In this document: positions 15,360 to 25,354 of the stretch, in pieces
Position numbering within the stretch: position 1 is the first letter of the stretch
How the letters are laid out: each line of letters begins with the position of its first letter
Assembly: GCF_900130075.1 (NCBI RefSeq)
Contig: NZ_LT671418.1
Coordinates: 2,604,001-2,668,000, forward strand
Direction of reading: 5' to 3'
Length of the DNA: 64,000 bases
DNA from: Herminiimonas arsenitoxidans
Lineage (GTDB): Bacteria; Pseudomonadota; Gammaproteobacteria; Burkholderiales; Burkholderiaceae_D
Notes under the pieces: generated by a model
Told to the model about the DNA's origin: nothing
Database searches by the model: none
What the model saw: the letters and a program-made list of their open reading frames with translations, nothing else
Translations under genes and position numbers: made by a program

Positions 15360-17792
15360 TTATTTGGCGTCGTGATGTTCCAGCGCCGAAGGGCGCCAGC
15401 GGCGCAACAGCAGCGCATTACTGATCACGCTGACCGAACTGAACGCCATTGCAGCACCGGCAAACATCGGATTCAGCAAGCCGAAAGCAGCCAGAGGAAT
15501 GCCGATCAAGTTGTAGATAAAGGCCCAGAACAAGTTCTGTCGTATCTTGTTATAAGTGCGGCGCGAGATATCGATCGCATCGGCGACCAGAGCAGGATCA
15601 CCGCGCATCAGCGTGATGCCGGCTGCGTGCATCGCGACGTCGGTACCGGTTGCCATTGCAATACCGACATTGGCCGCGGCCAGTGCTGGTGCATCGTTAA
15701 TGCCGTCGCCTACCATCGCGACCACGTGATCATCTTTTTGCAAGGAGGCGATTTTTGCGGTCTTGTCAGCTGGCAGTACTTGCGCGATGACATGCTTGAT
15801 GCCGAGTGCGCTACCGACTGCATTAGCGCTGCCGTAGTTATCGCCACTCAGCAAAACGGTTTCTATACCGAGTGCATGCAGACTGGAGATAGCGCGCGGT
15901 GCGCTTTCCTTGATCTGGTCGGCGAAGGCAATCAATCCCAGTAATTGCTTGGGCGCGTCTACTGATACCAGCCATGAAATCGTATGGCCGGTGTTTTCCA
16001 GTTCTTTGGCGCGTGTTGCCAGCGCACCGAAGTCCAGACCCAATTCCTCTATCAGGCGTGAGCTGCCTAACTGCAAATGACGACCATCGACCGTCGCCGC
16101 GACGCCGCGTCCCGGCAAGGCTTGCACTTCGGTGGCTGGCAGCGTGGCGACATTCTGCTCGCGTGCGCGTTCGACCACGGCGTGTGCCAGCGGATGTTCG
16201 CTACCGCTTTGTATTGATGCAGCCAGTTGCAGCAAGGTGTCGGCTGAGATGTCGATGGCTTGCATTGCGGCTACATGTGGTTTGCCTTGTGTCAGCGTGC
16301 CGGTTTTATCGAATACGACGGTGGTCACGTGATGCACGATTTCCAGCGCTTCGGCATCCTTGATCAAAATGCCAGACTTCGCTGCGACGCCGGTGCCGGC
16401 CATGATGGCAGTCGGTGTTGCCAGACCCAGCGCACAAGGACAGGCAATGACCAACACGCTGACAGCGTTGATGATGGCGACTTCTACGCCAGCGCCAGCC
16501 AGCCACCAGCCGATGAAGGTTGCGAGGCCGATCAGCAAGACGATAGGCACGAAGATCGCGCTGACTTTATCGACCAGACGCTGGATAGGCGCTTTCGCTG
16601 ATTGCGCGTTTTCCACCATGCGGATGATGCGCGACAAGGTGGTTTCCGCACCGACTGCATCGGTACGTACCAACAGCAAGCCGTCGGCATTGATGGATGC
16701 GCCAGTGACTTTGTCGCCGACTTGTTTAACTACCGGCAGACTTTCACCGGTGATCAATGATTCATCGACTTGGCTATTGCCTTCGACGACCGTGCCATCA
16801 ACCGCGATGCGTTCGCCGGGACGTACGACAACGATGTCGCCGACGCGTACAGAATCTATGGCGACATCGGTATCCACGCCATCGCGTCGCACACGTGCCG
16901 ATTCCGGACGCAGCTTTTGCAAGGCGCGTATGGCAGATGCGGTTTGTTTCTTGGCGCGTGCTTCTAGCCATTTGCCCAACAGGATCAGGGTAATGACGAC
17001 AACCGAAGCTTCAAAGTACAAGTGTGGCATGTGGCCAGGCATGGCTGTCAGCAATAAATAAATACTGAGGCCGTAAGCAGCGCTGGTGCCGAGCGCGACC
17101 AACAAATCCATATTGCCGGTACCGGCTTTGACCGCATGCCAGCCTGCTTTATAAAAGCGCGCACCCAGCCAGAATTGCACCGGCGTTGCCAAAACCCATT
17201 GCACCCAGCCCGGCAGCATCCATTCGATGCCGAAAGGTTGCAGGAACATCGGCAATACCAGCGGGATGGATAGCAAGGCTGCATACATTACCGGCAGCCA
17301 GTCTTTGGCCGGTTTTTGTTCTGCCGCTTGTTGTGCAGATTGCTGCAGCGGCAGCGATGCGCCGTAGCCGGCATCTTGCACTGCGGCTATCAGGGCCGAA
17401 CTGTTGGTGCCGCTGTTGACGCGGACTTGCGCGCGGTCAGTCGCCAGATTAATGCTGGCATCAATCACGCCATCGACTTTGAGCAATGCTTTTTCCACGC
17501 GGCTGGAACAGGATGCGCACGTCATGCCGGTGATATCGAGTGTGATTTCCTCTTGCGGTACGCCGTAGCCGGCTTGTTCAATTGCGTGCCGAATCATCTC
17601 GGCATTGATTTCCGGCGGGACTTCAACCGCGACAGTATCTGTCGCCAGATTCACGCTGGTTTGCTTTACGCCGGGGATCGCGTTGATGGCTTTTTCTACA
17701 CGCGATGCGCAAGATGCGCAGGTCATGCCTGTTACATCAAGCGTGATGCGGCGGGTATCGGCAGACTCAATTTGTGACTGTACGGTCGTCAT
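15360..17792 (-). CDS. copA: Copper-exporting P1B-type ATPase CopA
   Basis: Inner-membrane Cu(I)-exporting ATPase, 810 residues. There are two N-terminal HMA domains with GMTCASC motifs near residues 22-28 and 89-95, and eight membrane helices including the CPC motif in VIACPCALG. The phosphorylation site is DKTGTLTQG, followed by the HP motif in [10 protein letters not shown] and the hinge [11 protein letters not shown] set the start at the ATG at 17792. An in-frame ATG at 17822 would lie upstream of the transcription start predicted from the CueR-type promoter (its -10 is 17830-17825) and so cannot be used. Co-transcribed with cueR downstream. Confidence 0.95.
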   Translation of the reverse strand: MTTVQSQIESADTRRITLDVTGMTCASCASRVEKAINAIPGVKQTSVNLATDTVAVEVPPEINAEMIRHAIEQAGYGVPQEEITLDITGMTCASCSSRVEKALLKVDGVIDASINLATDRAQVRVNSGTNSSALIAAVQDAGYGASLPLQQSAQQAAEQKPAKDWLPVMYAALLSIPLVLPMFLQPFGIEWMLPGWVQWVLATPVQFWLGARFYKAGWHAVKAGTGNMDLLVALGTSAAYGLSIYLLLTAMPGHMPHLYFEASVVVITLILLGKWLEARAKKQTASAIRALQKLRPESARVRRDGVDTDVAIDSVRVGDIVVVRPGERIAVDGTVVEGNSQVDESLITGESLPVVKQVGDKVTGASINADGLLLVRTDAVGAETTLSRIIRMVENAQSAKAPIQRLVDKVSAIFVPIVLLIGLATFIGWWLAGAGVEVAIINAVSVLVIACPCALGLATPTAIMAGTGVAAKSGILIKDAEALEIVHHVTTVVFDKTGTLTQGKPHVAAMQAIDISADTLLQLAASIQSGSEHPLAHAVVERAREQNVATLPATEVQALPGRGVAATVDGRHLQLGSSRLIEELGLDFGALATRAKELENTGHTISWLVSVDAPKQLLGLIAFADQIKESAPRAISSLHALGIETVLLSGDNYGSANAVGSALGIKHVIAQVLPADKTAKIASLQKDDHVVAMVGDGINDAPALAAANVGIAMATGTDVAMHAAGITLMRGDPALVADAIDISRRTYNKIRQNLFWAFIYNLIGIPLAAFGLLNPMFAGAAMAFSSVSVISNALLLRRWRPSALEHHDAK

Positions 17793-17824
17793 GATGTGAC
17801 TCGCGGAAGGTGGAAGATGCATGC

Positions 17825-17855
17825 AGTATTGACCTTACCATGATGGGAAGGTCAA
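17825..17855 (-). promoter_or_regulatory. CueR-type copper promoter of copA-cueR
   Basis: On the minus strand TTGACC (17855-17850) and AATACT (17830-17825) are 19 bp apart, with the near-perfect dyad ACCTTCCC...GGTAAGGT across the spacer. This is a classical CueR operator-promoter. Confidence 0.92.
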
Positions 17856-18176
17856 GCGGATTTTTCAAGTGTGTGGGTTGCCTATTGCTAGGTCTATGTT
17901 TGCTTGAGTAATCCCATTTTTTGCTTATGTAAGCGTGTACTTACTTTCTTGTTTAACTAGCTATACTTGCATAATCGTCACTGTGTCGCGTTTGCAACTC
18001 CCGCAAAAAATAAGTGCCTCCAGCCGCATGTCTCGCGTTCGCAAGACCTGATGCCCCACTAGAATAGTTCTGTACGGCAACTATGGTGCTAAGCAATATC
18101 AGCATCATCACCCGTGCATTTGCAGGTTTGGTACGGACCACGGTCTGTAGTCGCGTAACACATTCAAAGATTTCCC
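17856..18176. other. Intergenic region, nothing recognised
   Basis: About 320 bp between the copA promoter and a lipoprotein gene. I see no gene, box or strong hairpin. It presumably holds the lipoprotein promoter. Confidence 0.4.
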
Positions 18177-19571
18177 ATGAAGATCTCAACGACGCTGGTG
18201 AAGCGTGTATCTGTTTTAGCGTCTGTTGTATTCGTCACCATCCTGACCGGATGTGCGGGCCCCAAATTCACCGTCGATGACGGTAGCGAAGTGGATGAGA
18301 AATTGCTCTCGTCCATCCGTCTATACGGCAAAGCACATCAAGCCGTGCGTCCCGCCATTATCAAAACCGCAGAGTTGAAGGACAAAGACTGCGACAAGCA
18401 ATGGGAGCTGCCCTTTGCCGTTGCCGACTCATACGATTTGCCGAAGATGGACAGAATCGCCTGGGTGCGCGGCGTGGGCGTGGATGAACGCTTGACGGTC
18501 ATTTCTGTGGCGGGCAATAGCGTTGGTCTGGAGGTTGGCGACAAGCTGGATAAGGTCGATGGCTATCACCGCGACAATACGGAAAAAATGCGCGAGCGCT
18601 TGATAGAAGCGCGCGATGACGGTGATCCGTTTGATGTCATTACTTCCGGCGGCAAGAAGATCAGGATCACGCCGGTCAAGGTTTGTCGCGGCCATTTCGA
18701 AATTGCCGACCCCTACAAGCCCGAGGTGCAGGAATATCACTGGCGGCAAGCCAAGCATCCACTGTCTGTTTTCAATCAGGAACTGACGCCGGACGAAGCG
18801 TTGTGGATGGTCTTGTGGACGCAGGGCATGTCGGAAGAAGTCGGCGCCAGAATGAAAACCTATCATTACGGTATGCGCTTCGTAAAAACCGCGCTGACAG
18901 TTGCCAGCATCGTCAGCGGTGTAGGTGCGGTTGCCAATGCAGCGCAAGCGGCAGCGGCCAATGCGGCCGCGATTGAAGCCGGCAAGCAGGCAGCGCAAGC
19001 CGCCGGCGAGGCGGTTGCCAGATACGCAGCCGAGCAAGCGATGGAGAGTGTGCGCAATCGCGCGATAGCAGTGGCGCAGGAAGCATTGAAAGCGCAGGCA
19101 CAGGATGTGGCGCTGGATACGATGAAAACTTCCGTCCTGTTCCGCAGCTCCTTATCCGGCATTTCCTGGGTGGCGGGTACGGGTTTCTATATGGCGGATA
19201 AATGGGCATACGATCGCATGGCGAAGCTGGGTGCAGATCCGCTGGCCGGATTCAGCATGCACTTCAAGCTCGCTTCGCATGCGCTGGCGGCGAATGCCTT
19301 CGTGTTTGATGAAGAACGCGCGGCCGCAATGATGAAATTTGCCGAGGAAAACGGATTGGGCGAGATGGCGAAGCAGGCGATGAATGGCAGGGCAGAGGAT
19401 ACAAATGCTGCGCTGATCGCGACGCAAGCTATTGAAGTGCGCCAGCTCGATGTGATCCCGGAAAAGATCGCCGCCATCGCTGTTGAATTGCCTGTTACTA
19501 CGCTTCTTCCCGCTGCGTCGCATGATGCGCAGATTCCGATAAGTGCTAACGCATTGATGGCGACGCATTAA
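18177..19571 (+). CDS. Lipoprotein with PDZ-like region, function unknown
   Basis: 464-residue putative lipoprotein that I do not recognise as a named family. The signal peptide ends in the lipobox LTGC near residue 26. Residues about 90-170 look PDZ-like (GLEVGDKLDKVDG, then DPFDVITSGGKKIRI), the fold that binds peptide C-termini. Residues about 230-310 form a very Ala-rich helical stretch (AAQAAAANAAAIEAGKQAAQ), perhaps coiled coil or membrane-associated. The C-terminal third is helical. No operon partners: 300-bp gaps flank it on both sides. It could be a peptidase-like scaffold without a catalytic domain; no protease motif is visible. Confidence 0.7.
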   Translation: MKISTTLVKRVSVLASVVFVTILTGCAGPKFTVDDGSEVDEKLLSSIRLYGKAHQAVRPAIIKTAELKDKDCDKQWELPFAVADSYDLPKMDRIAWVRGVGVDERLTVISVAGNSVGLEVGDKLDKVDGYHRDNTEKMRERLIEARDDGDPFDVITSGGKKIRITPVKVCRGHFEIADPYKPEVQEYHWRQAKHPLSVFNQELTPDEALWMVLWTQGMSEEVGARMKTYHYGMRFVKTALTVASIVSGVGAVANAAQAAAANAAAIEAGKQAAQAAGEAVARYAAEQAMESVRNRAIAVAQEALKAQAQDVALDTMKTSVLFRSSLSGISWVAGTGFYMADKWAYDRMAKLGADPLAGFSMHFKLASHALAANAFVFDEERAAAMMKFAEENGLGEMAKQAMNGRAEDTNAALIATQAIEVRQLDVIPEKIAAIAVELPVTTLLPAASHDAQIPISANALMATH

Positions 19572-19722
19572 GGCGATGCCTTCTTTGCGATTACACCAAG
19601 TTCTTACAAGATAGCCACATAGATCCGCACTATTTATACCGTTCGGATCTGTGCGAGTTCATATCAGTATTCCCAGTTCAGACCACGGTACGCCTTCATT
19701 CATACTTCTTGAAGTATGTAAT

Positions 19723-19741
19723 GATAATGATTCGCATTATA
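19723..19741 (+). promoter_or_regulatory. Fur box upstream of the PepSY gene
   Basis: GATAATGATTCGCATTATA matches the Fur consensus at 15 of 19 positions. Directly before it lies a perfect 8-bp inverted repeat, CATACTTC-TT-GAAGTATG at 19701-19718, which may be a second operator or a fold in DNA. The rest of the 303-bp gap is featureless. Confidence 0.75.
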
Positions 19742-19874
19742 ATTGCGAGATGAAATTGCCCTAGCCTCGCTTGAACAATTTTTCAATCAAGGGCTAGAGC
19801 GTCAATCAACCTGTGTCGCGACAGTTAGTTATCGCTGGTAATGCGGCATTCTTTAAAGAAGAGTATTGATCATT

Positions 19875-21197
19875 ATGTTGCGCGGATCTTTTGTTTTATT
19901 GCATCGCTGGTGCGGCTTGACCATCGCGCTGTTTCTATTGATATCCGGTTTGACCGGTGCCGTGATCTCGTGGGACCACGAACTGGATGAATGGTTGAAT
20001 GCGCGTTTGTTCGAGGTCGATAGTCGCGGCCCGTACAAATCGTCAATAGAACTGGCGGCAGCCATCGAACAAGCTGATCCGCGCGTACAGATATCGTTTA
20101 TGCCTCTGCAATTTGAGGAAGGGCATGCGGCGCTGTTCGGTGTCGATGCACGTGTTAATCCAGCGACGGGGCGTTTATTTGATCTCGGTTACAACCAGGT
20201 CTTCGTCAATCCGGTTACTGCGGAGATTATCGGCAAACGTGAATGGGGCGCCGTCTCGCTCGCTCGCGAGAATCTGATGCCTTTCCTCTACAAGCTGCAT
20301 TACAGCCTGCATATTCCTGAAATGTGGGGCATAGATCGTTGGGGTGTCTGGTTCATGGGCATCATTGCAGTCGTGTGGGTCATCGATTGCTTCTTCGGTT
20401 TCTATTTGACTTTGCCGGCGCGCAGGGAAAAGAAATTGTCTGCAACTGCGCAAGGTGGCAAGGCCAAGACACGGCAAGCAAATGAAAAAAGCTGGTGGCA
20501 ACGCTGGCAGCCATCGTGGCGCGTGCGTTGGAGTGGTGGTTCGTACAAACTCAATTTCGATTTGCATCGCGCTTTCAGTCTATGGACCTGGGGGCTGTTG
20601 TTCATTCTGGCGTTCACTGCGTTTTCGCTGAATCTGTATCGCGAAGTGTTTTATCCAGCGATGTCGCTGGTGTCCAAGGTAACGCCGGGACCGTTTGATA
20701 CGCGTACGCCGGTCGATCCGCAGCATCCGATACTGGCGACTATCTCTTTCCCTGAAGTGATACAAAAAGCCAAGGATGAAGCGGCACGACGCGGTTGGGA
20801 AGAACCGGCAGGCAGCGTGTTTTATTCCAATTCATTCGGGATTTACGGCGCCAGTTTTTTCCATCCTGGTGATGATCACGGCGGCGGTGGCGTCGGGCCG
20901 GCAGCTTTGTATTTTGATGGCAAGGATGGCAGCTATCTGGGCAATCGTCTGCCGTGGAAGGGTACAGCTGCCGATATTTTCTTGCAGATGCAATTCCCGC
21001 TGCACTCGGGTCGCATACTCGGCATACCGGGTCGCATCCTGATTTCCATCATGGGTTTGTTGGTGTCGATGTTGAGCGTTACCGGCGTGGTGATTTGGTG
21101 GAAGAAGCGCAAGGGACGTGCGCGTTCTGCACTTCAATTACAGCGACTCATCAGTTCTGCGGAACAAAATACGTCGCGGCCATCGGTGACGGCTTAG
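19875..21197 (+). CDS. PepSY-associated membrane protein (PiuB-like)
   Basis: Inner-membrane protein of the PepSY-associated TM family, 440 residues. It has an N-terminal helix (HRWCGLTIALFLLISGLTGAVISW), a periplasmic PepSY-containing part, further helices near 155-175 and 235-255, and a final helix near 390-415. Relatives are iron-regulated and thought to help reduce or release iron from siderophores in the periplasm. The Fur box upstream fits. I chose the ATG at 19875 over a TTG nine bases earlier, because the ribosome site GAAGAG is too near the TTG. The 3' end overlaps the convergent CzcE-like gene by four bases. Confidence 0.85.
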   Translation: MLRGSFVLLHRWCGLTIALFLLISGLTGAVISWDHELDEWLNARLFEVDSRGPYKSSIELAAAIEQADPRVQISFMPLQFEEGHAALFGVDARVNPATGRLFDLGYNQVFVNPVTAEIIGKREWGAVSLARENLMPFLYKLHYSLHIPEMWGIDRWGVWFMGIIAVVWVIDCFFGFYLTLPARREKKLSATAQGGKAKTRQANEKSWWQRWQPSWRVRWSGGSYKLNFDLHRAFSLWTWGLLFILAFTAFSLNLYREVFYPAMSLVSKVTPGPFDTRTPVDPQHPILATISFPEVIQKAKDEAARRGWEEPAGSVFYSNSFGIYGASFFHPGDDHGGGGVGPAALYFDGKDGSYLGNRLPWKGTAADIFLQMQFPLHSGRILGIPGRILISIMGLLVSMLSVTGVVIWWKKRKGRARSALQLQRLISSAEQNTSRPSVTA

Positions 21198-21529
21198 TCG
21201 CGTCCTATAAATCTAGGATCTGGCGAAACATAGGCCACGATGCGTCGTTGCAGCAAGCCGGGAGGCGCGACCAGTTGCAGATCGAAGGATGTCACGGTAA
21301 ATCCGACGTAGAAACACCACGCGAAGGATTTATCGCCAACGATGAAGTTGATGGTTTCGCCGCCTTCTACATTGACCCATTTGGTGTCAGGTGTGATGAC
21401 GATAGTGCGTATAGCGGCATCTGCTGTTGCCGGATAACCGAGCAAATCCAGACGAGTTGTTTCGGAGAACGCCGGTGCACTCAGCATCAGGCATGCTGTA
21501 AAGGCGAGGGTGAGCAATCTGTTCAGCAT
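21194..21529 (-). CDS. CzcE-like periplasmic metal protein
   Basis: 111-residue secreted protein with signal peptide 1-22 (ends PAFS) and a CzcE-type domain: LGYPATADAAIRTIVITPDTKWVNVEGGETINF. CzcE of Cupriavidus binds copper in the periplasm. This copy stands alone, without czcCBA, and is convergent with the PepSY gene (4-bp overlap of 3' ends). Only one Cys (AWCFYVG) and no His-rich segment is seen, so the metal site may differ. Metal role is inferred from family. Confidence 0.75.
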   Translation of the reverse strand: MLNRLLTLAFTACLMLSAPAFSETTRLDLLGYPATADAAIRTIVITPDTKWVNVEGGETINFIVGDKSFAWCFYVGFTVTSFDLQLVAPPGLLQRRIVAYVSPDPRFIGRD

Positions 21530-21682
21530 GGCAATCTCCGTATCGATGCGGCAATAGTGGTAATGCTTTAGAGCGCCGAAGCATCATACAGGTTCCGCTA
21601 TTTCTCCATGTGAGGATGGTGTTACGGCTGCACAGCATATTGCTTGCGCCACCTCAACAATTGCCTTCCAGTCTTACTCTCA

Positions 21683-21701
21683 ATATATCTTTTTGATATA
21701 T
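21683..21701 (+). promoter_or_regulatory. Inverted repeat before the peptide transporter operon
   Basis: ATATATC-TTTTT-GATATAT, a perfect 7-bp inverted repeat, lies 118 bp before the substrate-binding protein gene. It is a possible operator; no regulator is assigned. Confidence 0.35.
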
Positions 21702-21819
21702 CCAAAGCCCAAATGGATTATTTACATTCGCCGCCGACGTGACTAACATCGCCCTGTAGCGTTGGTCGCGCATCCTTGCGTGAGACATCGATTCACTCGC
21801 GGCTACCTAAGGGGAAAAT

Positions 21820-23406
21820 ATGCTCGGCTTCAAACGAAAAAATCTATCTGCACTAGCCTTGGTTGGCGCGCTCGCGTTCTCGACGAATTTGATCACGCAT
21901 GCTGCACTGGCTGCTGATTTGAAAATCGGCTTGGCGGCAGACGTTTCTTCGCTGGATCCGCATTATCTGAATATCGCACCCAACGTCGCATTCTCTTCGC
22001 AGATATTCGATGCGCTGGTCAATGTGGATGCGAACGGTAAATTGGTGCCGGGTTTGGCAACGTCATGGCGCGCAGTGGATGCGACGACCTGGGAATTCAA
22101 GTTACGACATGGTGTGAAGTTTCACGACGGTTCTGATTTCACCGCTGAAGATGTGGTGTTTTCGCTGGATAGACCTGCAAAATTGGTCAACAGCCCTGGT
22201 CCTTTCACCGCGTACACAAAACAAATCGTTGGAAAGAAAATTGTCGATCCGTACACAGTACGTCTGACGACTGCCGCACCGTATGGCCCATTGGCCTTGG
22301 ACGTGAGCACAATTTTTATCGTATCGAAGAAGGCCGCAGAAAAAGCCAGCACCGACGATTTCAATAGCGGCAAAGCCTTGATCGGTACCGGTCCTTATAA
22401 ATTCCTCAGTTTCAAACGTGGTGATCGCATCGAAGTCACGCGTAATGCCAATTATTGGGGCGGTAAATCGGATTGGGACAAAGTCACCTTCCGTATCATC
22501 ACCAACTCGGCGCCGCGTATGGCGGCATTATTGTCAGGTGACGTTGATGCCATCGAAAGCGTACCGACCGCCGATCTAGCCAAGCTCAAAGCCAATCCAA
22601 AATTCCGACTTGAACAGCGCGTGTCATGGCGCACGATATTCTGGGAAATTGATCAATCCGAAAAAGGCACACGCTACGTAACGGACAAAGCCGGCAAACC
22701 ATTGCCTAGCAATCCACTGCGTGATGTACGTGTGCGTCAGGCGATTTCAAAAGCGATCAATCGCCAGGCCTTGGCTGATCGCACGATGGAAGGTTTGGCG
22801 GTGCCAGCATCGAACATCGTCTCGCCGGGCATCTTTGGTTACAACGCCGGCTTGAAGGTCGAGGCCTACGATCCTGAAGGTGCGAAGAAATTGCTGGCGG
22901 AAGCCGGTTATCCAAATGGTTTTGCGCTGACCTTGCATGGTCCGAATGATAGATACATCAATGATGCGCAAGTGGTGCAGACGGTAGCGCAATTCTTGAA
23001 TCGCATAGGCATACAAACCAAAGTAGAAACCTTGCCGCTGTCGGTTTACTTCAGCAAGGCGCGCACTGGTGAGTTCAGCGTCGCGTTGCTTGGTTGGGGC
23101 ACCTTGGCTGGCGACTTTGGTTTGCGCACCTTGGTCGGCACACCCAATCCTGACACGGGTTGGGGCAGCTGGAACTGGGGAAAATATAGTAATCCGGCAT
23201 TGGATAAATTAATTGCATCGTCGCTGGGTTCAGTTGATCAAGCCAAGCGTGAAGGTTTTGCGAAAGATGCAGCGGCAGTTGCGTTGAAGGATTACGCAGT
23301 CGTGCCTTTGCATCATCAATATGCGACCTGGGCAATGCGCAAAGGCTTGAAGTACACTGCGCGTATCGATGAATTCACCTTCGCACATCAGTTTCACCCA
23401 GAATAA
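21820..23406 (+). CDS. ABC transporter substrate-binding protein, family 5 (peptide type)
   Basis: Periplasmic solute receptor of the DppA/OppA family, 528 residues. Signal peptide about 1-32 (ends HAALAA). Family-5 signature is visible as SLDPHYL, FKLRHGVKFHDGSDFTAEDVVFS and GTGPYKF. AAGGGGAAA precedes the ATG. First of five genes for a complete importer: receptor, two permeases, two ATPases. Ligands of this family include peptides, glutathione, nickel chelates and opines. Sequence alone does not decide, though peptide-like ligands are most common. Confidence 0.9.
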   Translation: MLGFKRKNLSALALVGALAFSTNLITHAALAADLKIGLAADVSSLDPHYLNIAPNVAFSSQIFDALVNVDANGKLVPGLATSWRAVDATTWEFKLRHGVKFHDGSDFTAEDVVFSLDRPAKLVNSPGPFTAYTKQIVGKKIVDPYTVRLTTAAPYGPLALDVSTIFIVSKKAAEKASTDDFNSGKALIGTGPYKFLSFKRGDRIEVTRNANYWGGKSDWDKVTFRIITNSAPRMAALLSGDVDAIESVPTADLAKLKANPKFRLEQRVSWRTIFWEIDQSEKGTRYVTDKAGKPLPSNPLRDVRVRQAISKAINRQALADRTMEGLAVPASNIVSPGIFGYNAGLKVEAYDPEGAKKLLAEAGYPNGFALTLHGPNDRYINDAQVVQTVAQFLNRIGIQTKVETLPLSVYFSKARTGEFSVALLGWGTLAGDFGLRTLVGTPNPDTGWGSWNWGKYSNPALDKLIASSLGSVDQAKREGFAKDAAAVALKDYAVVPLHHQYATWAMRKGLKYTARIDEFTFAHQFHPE

Positions 23407-23439
23407 ATCCCGCGTGCAATGGCATAAGCTGGCAGCCTG

Positions 23440-23459
23440 CGCTCGCCAATTGGTGAGCG
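23440..23459 (+). other. Intercistronic hairpin after the substrate-binding gene
   Basis: CGCTC-G-CCAA pairs with TTGG-T-GAGCG as a near-perfect 20-base palindrome between the receptor and first permease genes. Such stems often stabilise the upstream message so the receptor is made in excess. That role is inferred. Confidence 0.5.
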
Positions 23460-23468
23460 GAGTGCATC

Positions 23469-24446
23469 ATGTTTGACTTCATTCTGCGTCGTCTCGGACA
23501 AAGCATCATCGTGCTGGGCGTGATGTCTTTATTGGTATTTGTCGGCGTCTATGCCATCGGTAATCCTATCGATATTTTGCTCAGTCCCGACGCCGATCAG
23601 TTTGAACGCGCGCGTACCATCGCTGCGTTCGGACTCGACAAGCCCTTGTGGCAACAATATTTCATCTTCATTCAACACGCATTAAGTGGCGACCTCGGCC
23701 GCTCATTCGCCTTCGGTACGCCAGCGCTGGCCTTGATACTTGAGCGTTTGCCGGCGACGCTAGAACTGGCGGTCTGTGCGATCGTGATTGCCATCGTGCT
23801 CGGTATTCCACTTGGTTTGTGGGCGGGTTTGCGTCCGCATAGCTGGACAGGTAAAAGCATCATGGCGATTTCCATACTTGGATTTTCGCTGCCGACGTTC
23901 TGGGTTGGCTTGATGTTGATCATGGTGTTTGCGGTGCAGCTCGGCTGGTTGCCAGCCAGCGGACGTGGCGAGACGACTTTGCTGTTTGGTGTGCCAGTCA
24001 GCTTCCTGACGCTGGATGGATTGAAGCATTTGTTGCTGCCAGCCTTCAATCTTGCGCTATTCAATATTGCATTGGTGATACGGCTGACGCGTGCCGGTGC
24101 GCAGGAAGCGCTGCTACAGGATTACGTGAAGTTTGCGCGTGCCAAGGGTTTGCGCAATAGCCGCATTATCGGCGTGCATGTATTGAAAAATATTCTGATT
24201 CCTATCGTTACCGTGATCGCCTTGCAGTTCGGCTCCATCATTGCTTTTGCCATCGTCACCGAGTCGGTGTTTGCATGGCCGGGCATGGGCAAGTTGATCA
24301 TTGATTCGATACGCGTTCTTGATCGACCAGTGATCGTCGCTTATCTGATGCTGATCGTTACCTTGTTCATCTTTATCAATCTGGTGGTCGATGTTGTGTA
24401 CTCGCTGCTGGATCCACGCGTACGTTTGTCGGATGCGAAAGCTTGA
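23469..24446 (+). CDS. ABC transporter permease, DppB type
   Basis: Inner-membrane permease, 325 residues with six helices. The N-terminal FILRRLGQSIIVLGVMSLLVF is the usual DppB opening. The EAA loop for ATPase docking is visible as DYVKFARAKGLRNSRIIGVHVLKN. Stop overlaps the next start by one base, so translation is coupled. Confidence 0.92.
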   Translation: MFDFILRRLGQSIIVLGVMSLLVFVGVYAIGNPIDILLSPDADQFERARTIAAFGLDKPLWQQYFIFIQHALSGDLGRSFAFGTPALALILERLPATLELAVCAIVIAIVLGIPLGLWAGLRPHSWTGKSIMAISILGFSLPTFWVGLMLIMVFAVQLGWLPASGRGETTLLFGVPVSFLTLDGLKHLLLPAFNLALFNIALVIRLTRAGAQEALLQDYVKFARAKGLRNSRIIGVHVLKNILIPIVTVIALQFGSIIAFAIVTESVFAWPGMGKLIIDSIRVLDRPVIVAYLMLIVTLFIFINLVVDVVYSLLDPRVRLSDAKA

Positions 24447-25354
24447 TGATGGACAGCACGCTCACTTCCGCACCGATAGAAACGCCGTTCCAGCGTTTTA
24501 CCCGCAACTTCTTTGCCAGCAAGGTCGCGATGCTGGGCTTCATCTTGCTGCTAGTTATCGTATTGGCAGCGATCTTCGCTCCCGTCATCGCACCGCAAAA
24601 TCCTTACGATTTATCGCAGATAGACATCATGGATTCGCGACTGGAACCGGGGCAGCAGAATGCCGATCACAGCTTGACCTACGTACTCGGTACCGATGAG
24701 CAGGGACGCGATATGCTGTCGGCGATTCTGTACGGTGTGCGTATTTCCATCATCGTCGGCGTAGTCAGTACTGCGATTGCGTTGGTGATAGGTTTGACGC
24801 TGGGTTTGTTTGCCGGTTACTTCGGTGGCCGGATAGAAAGCCTGATCATGCGTGTGGCTGATATCCAGTTATCGTTTCCCCCGATTTTGGTGGCACTGAT
24901 ACTGCTGGCATTGATGGGGCCGGGCGTAGGCAAGATCATCATCGCCTTGGTCGCTGTGCAGTGGGCGTATTACGCACGGACCGCGCGCAGTGCAGCGCTG
25001 GTTGAACGCAAGAAGGAATATATAGAAGCTGCGACAGGATTGGGTTTGTCGCCACTGCGCATAGTCTTCCATCATCTATTGCCTAACTGTTTGCCACCGC
25101 TGATCGTGATCGCTGCGCTACAGGTGGCGTCCGCGATTTCGCTGGAAGCGACTTTGTCCTTCCTCGGCATAGGCTTGCCGGTCACAGAGCCTTCGCTCGG
25201 TTTGCTGATTGCGAACGGCTTTGATTACATGATGTCTGGCAAATACTGGATCAGTGTATTCCCCGGTATTGCTTTGCTGCTGACTGTGGTTGCGATCAAT
25301 CTGGTTGCCGATCAATTGCGTGATGTCTTGAATCCGCGTTTGCAAACACAATGA
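24446..25354 (+). CDS. ABC transporter permease, DppC type
   Basis: Second inner-membrane permease, 302 residues. N-terminal OppC segment (FTRNFFASKVAMLGFILLLVIVLAAIFAP), then YVLGTDEQGRDMLSAILYGVRIS and an EAA loop EYIEAATGLGLSPLRIVFHHLLPN. ATG at 24446 shares one base with the preceding TGA; ATG 24449 is a close alternative. Its stop overlaps the next ATG by four bases. Confidence 0.92.
   Translation: MMDSTLTSAPIETPFQRFTRNFFASKVAMLGFILLLVIVLAAIFAPVIAPQNPYDLSQIDIMDSRLEPGQQNADHSLTYVLGTDEQGRDMLSAILYGVRISIIVGVVSTAIALVIGLTLGLFAGYFGGRIESLIMRVADIQLSFPPILVALILLALMGPGVGKIIIALVAVQWAYYARTARSAALVERKKEYIEAATGLGLSPLRIVFHHLLPNCLPPLIVIAALQVASAISLEATLSFLGIGLPVTEPSLGLLIANGFDYMMSGKYWISVFPGIALLLTVVAINLVADQLRDVLNPRLQTQ

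Noticed and set aside
17953..18189. 78-codon minus-strand frame before the lipoprotein gene
   Set aside because: No motif, poor start context, overlaps the divergent gene start.
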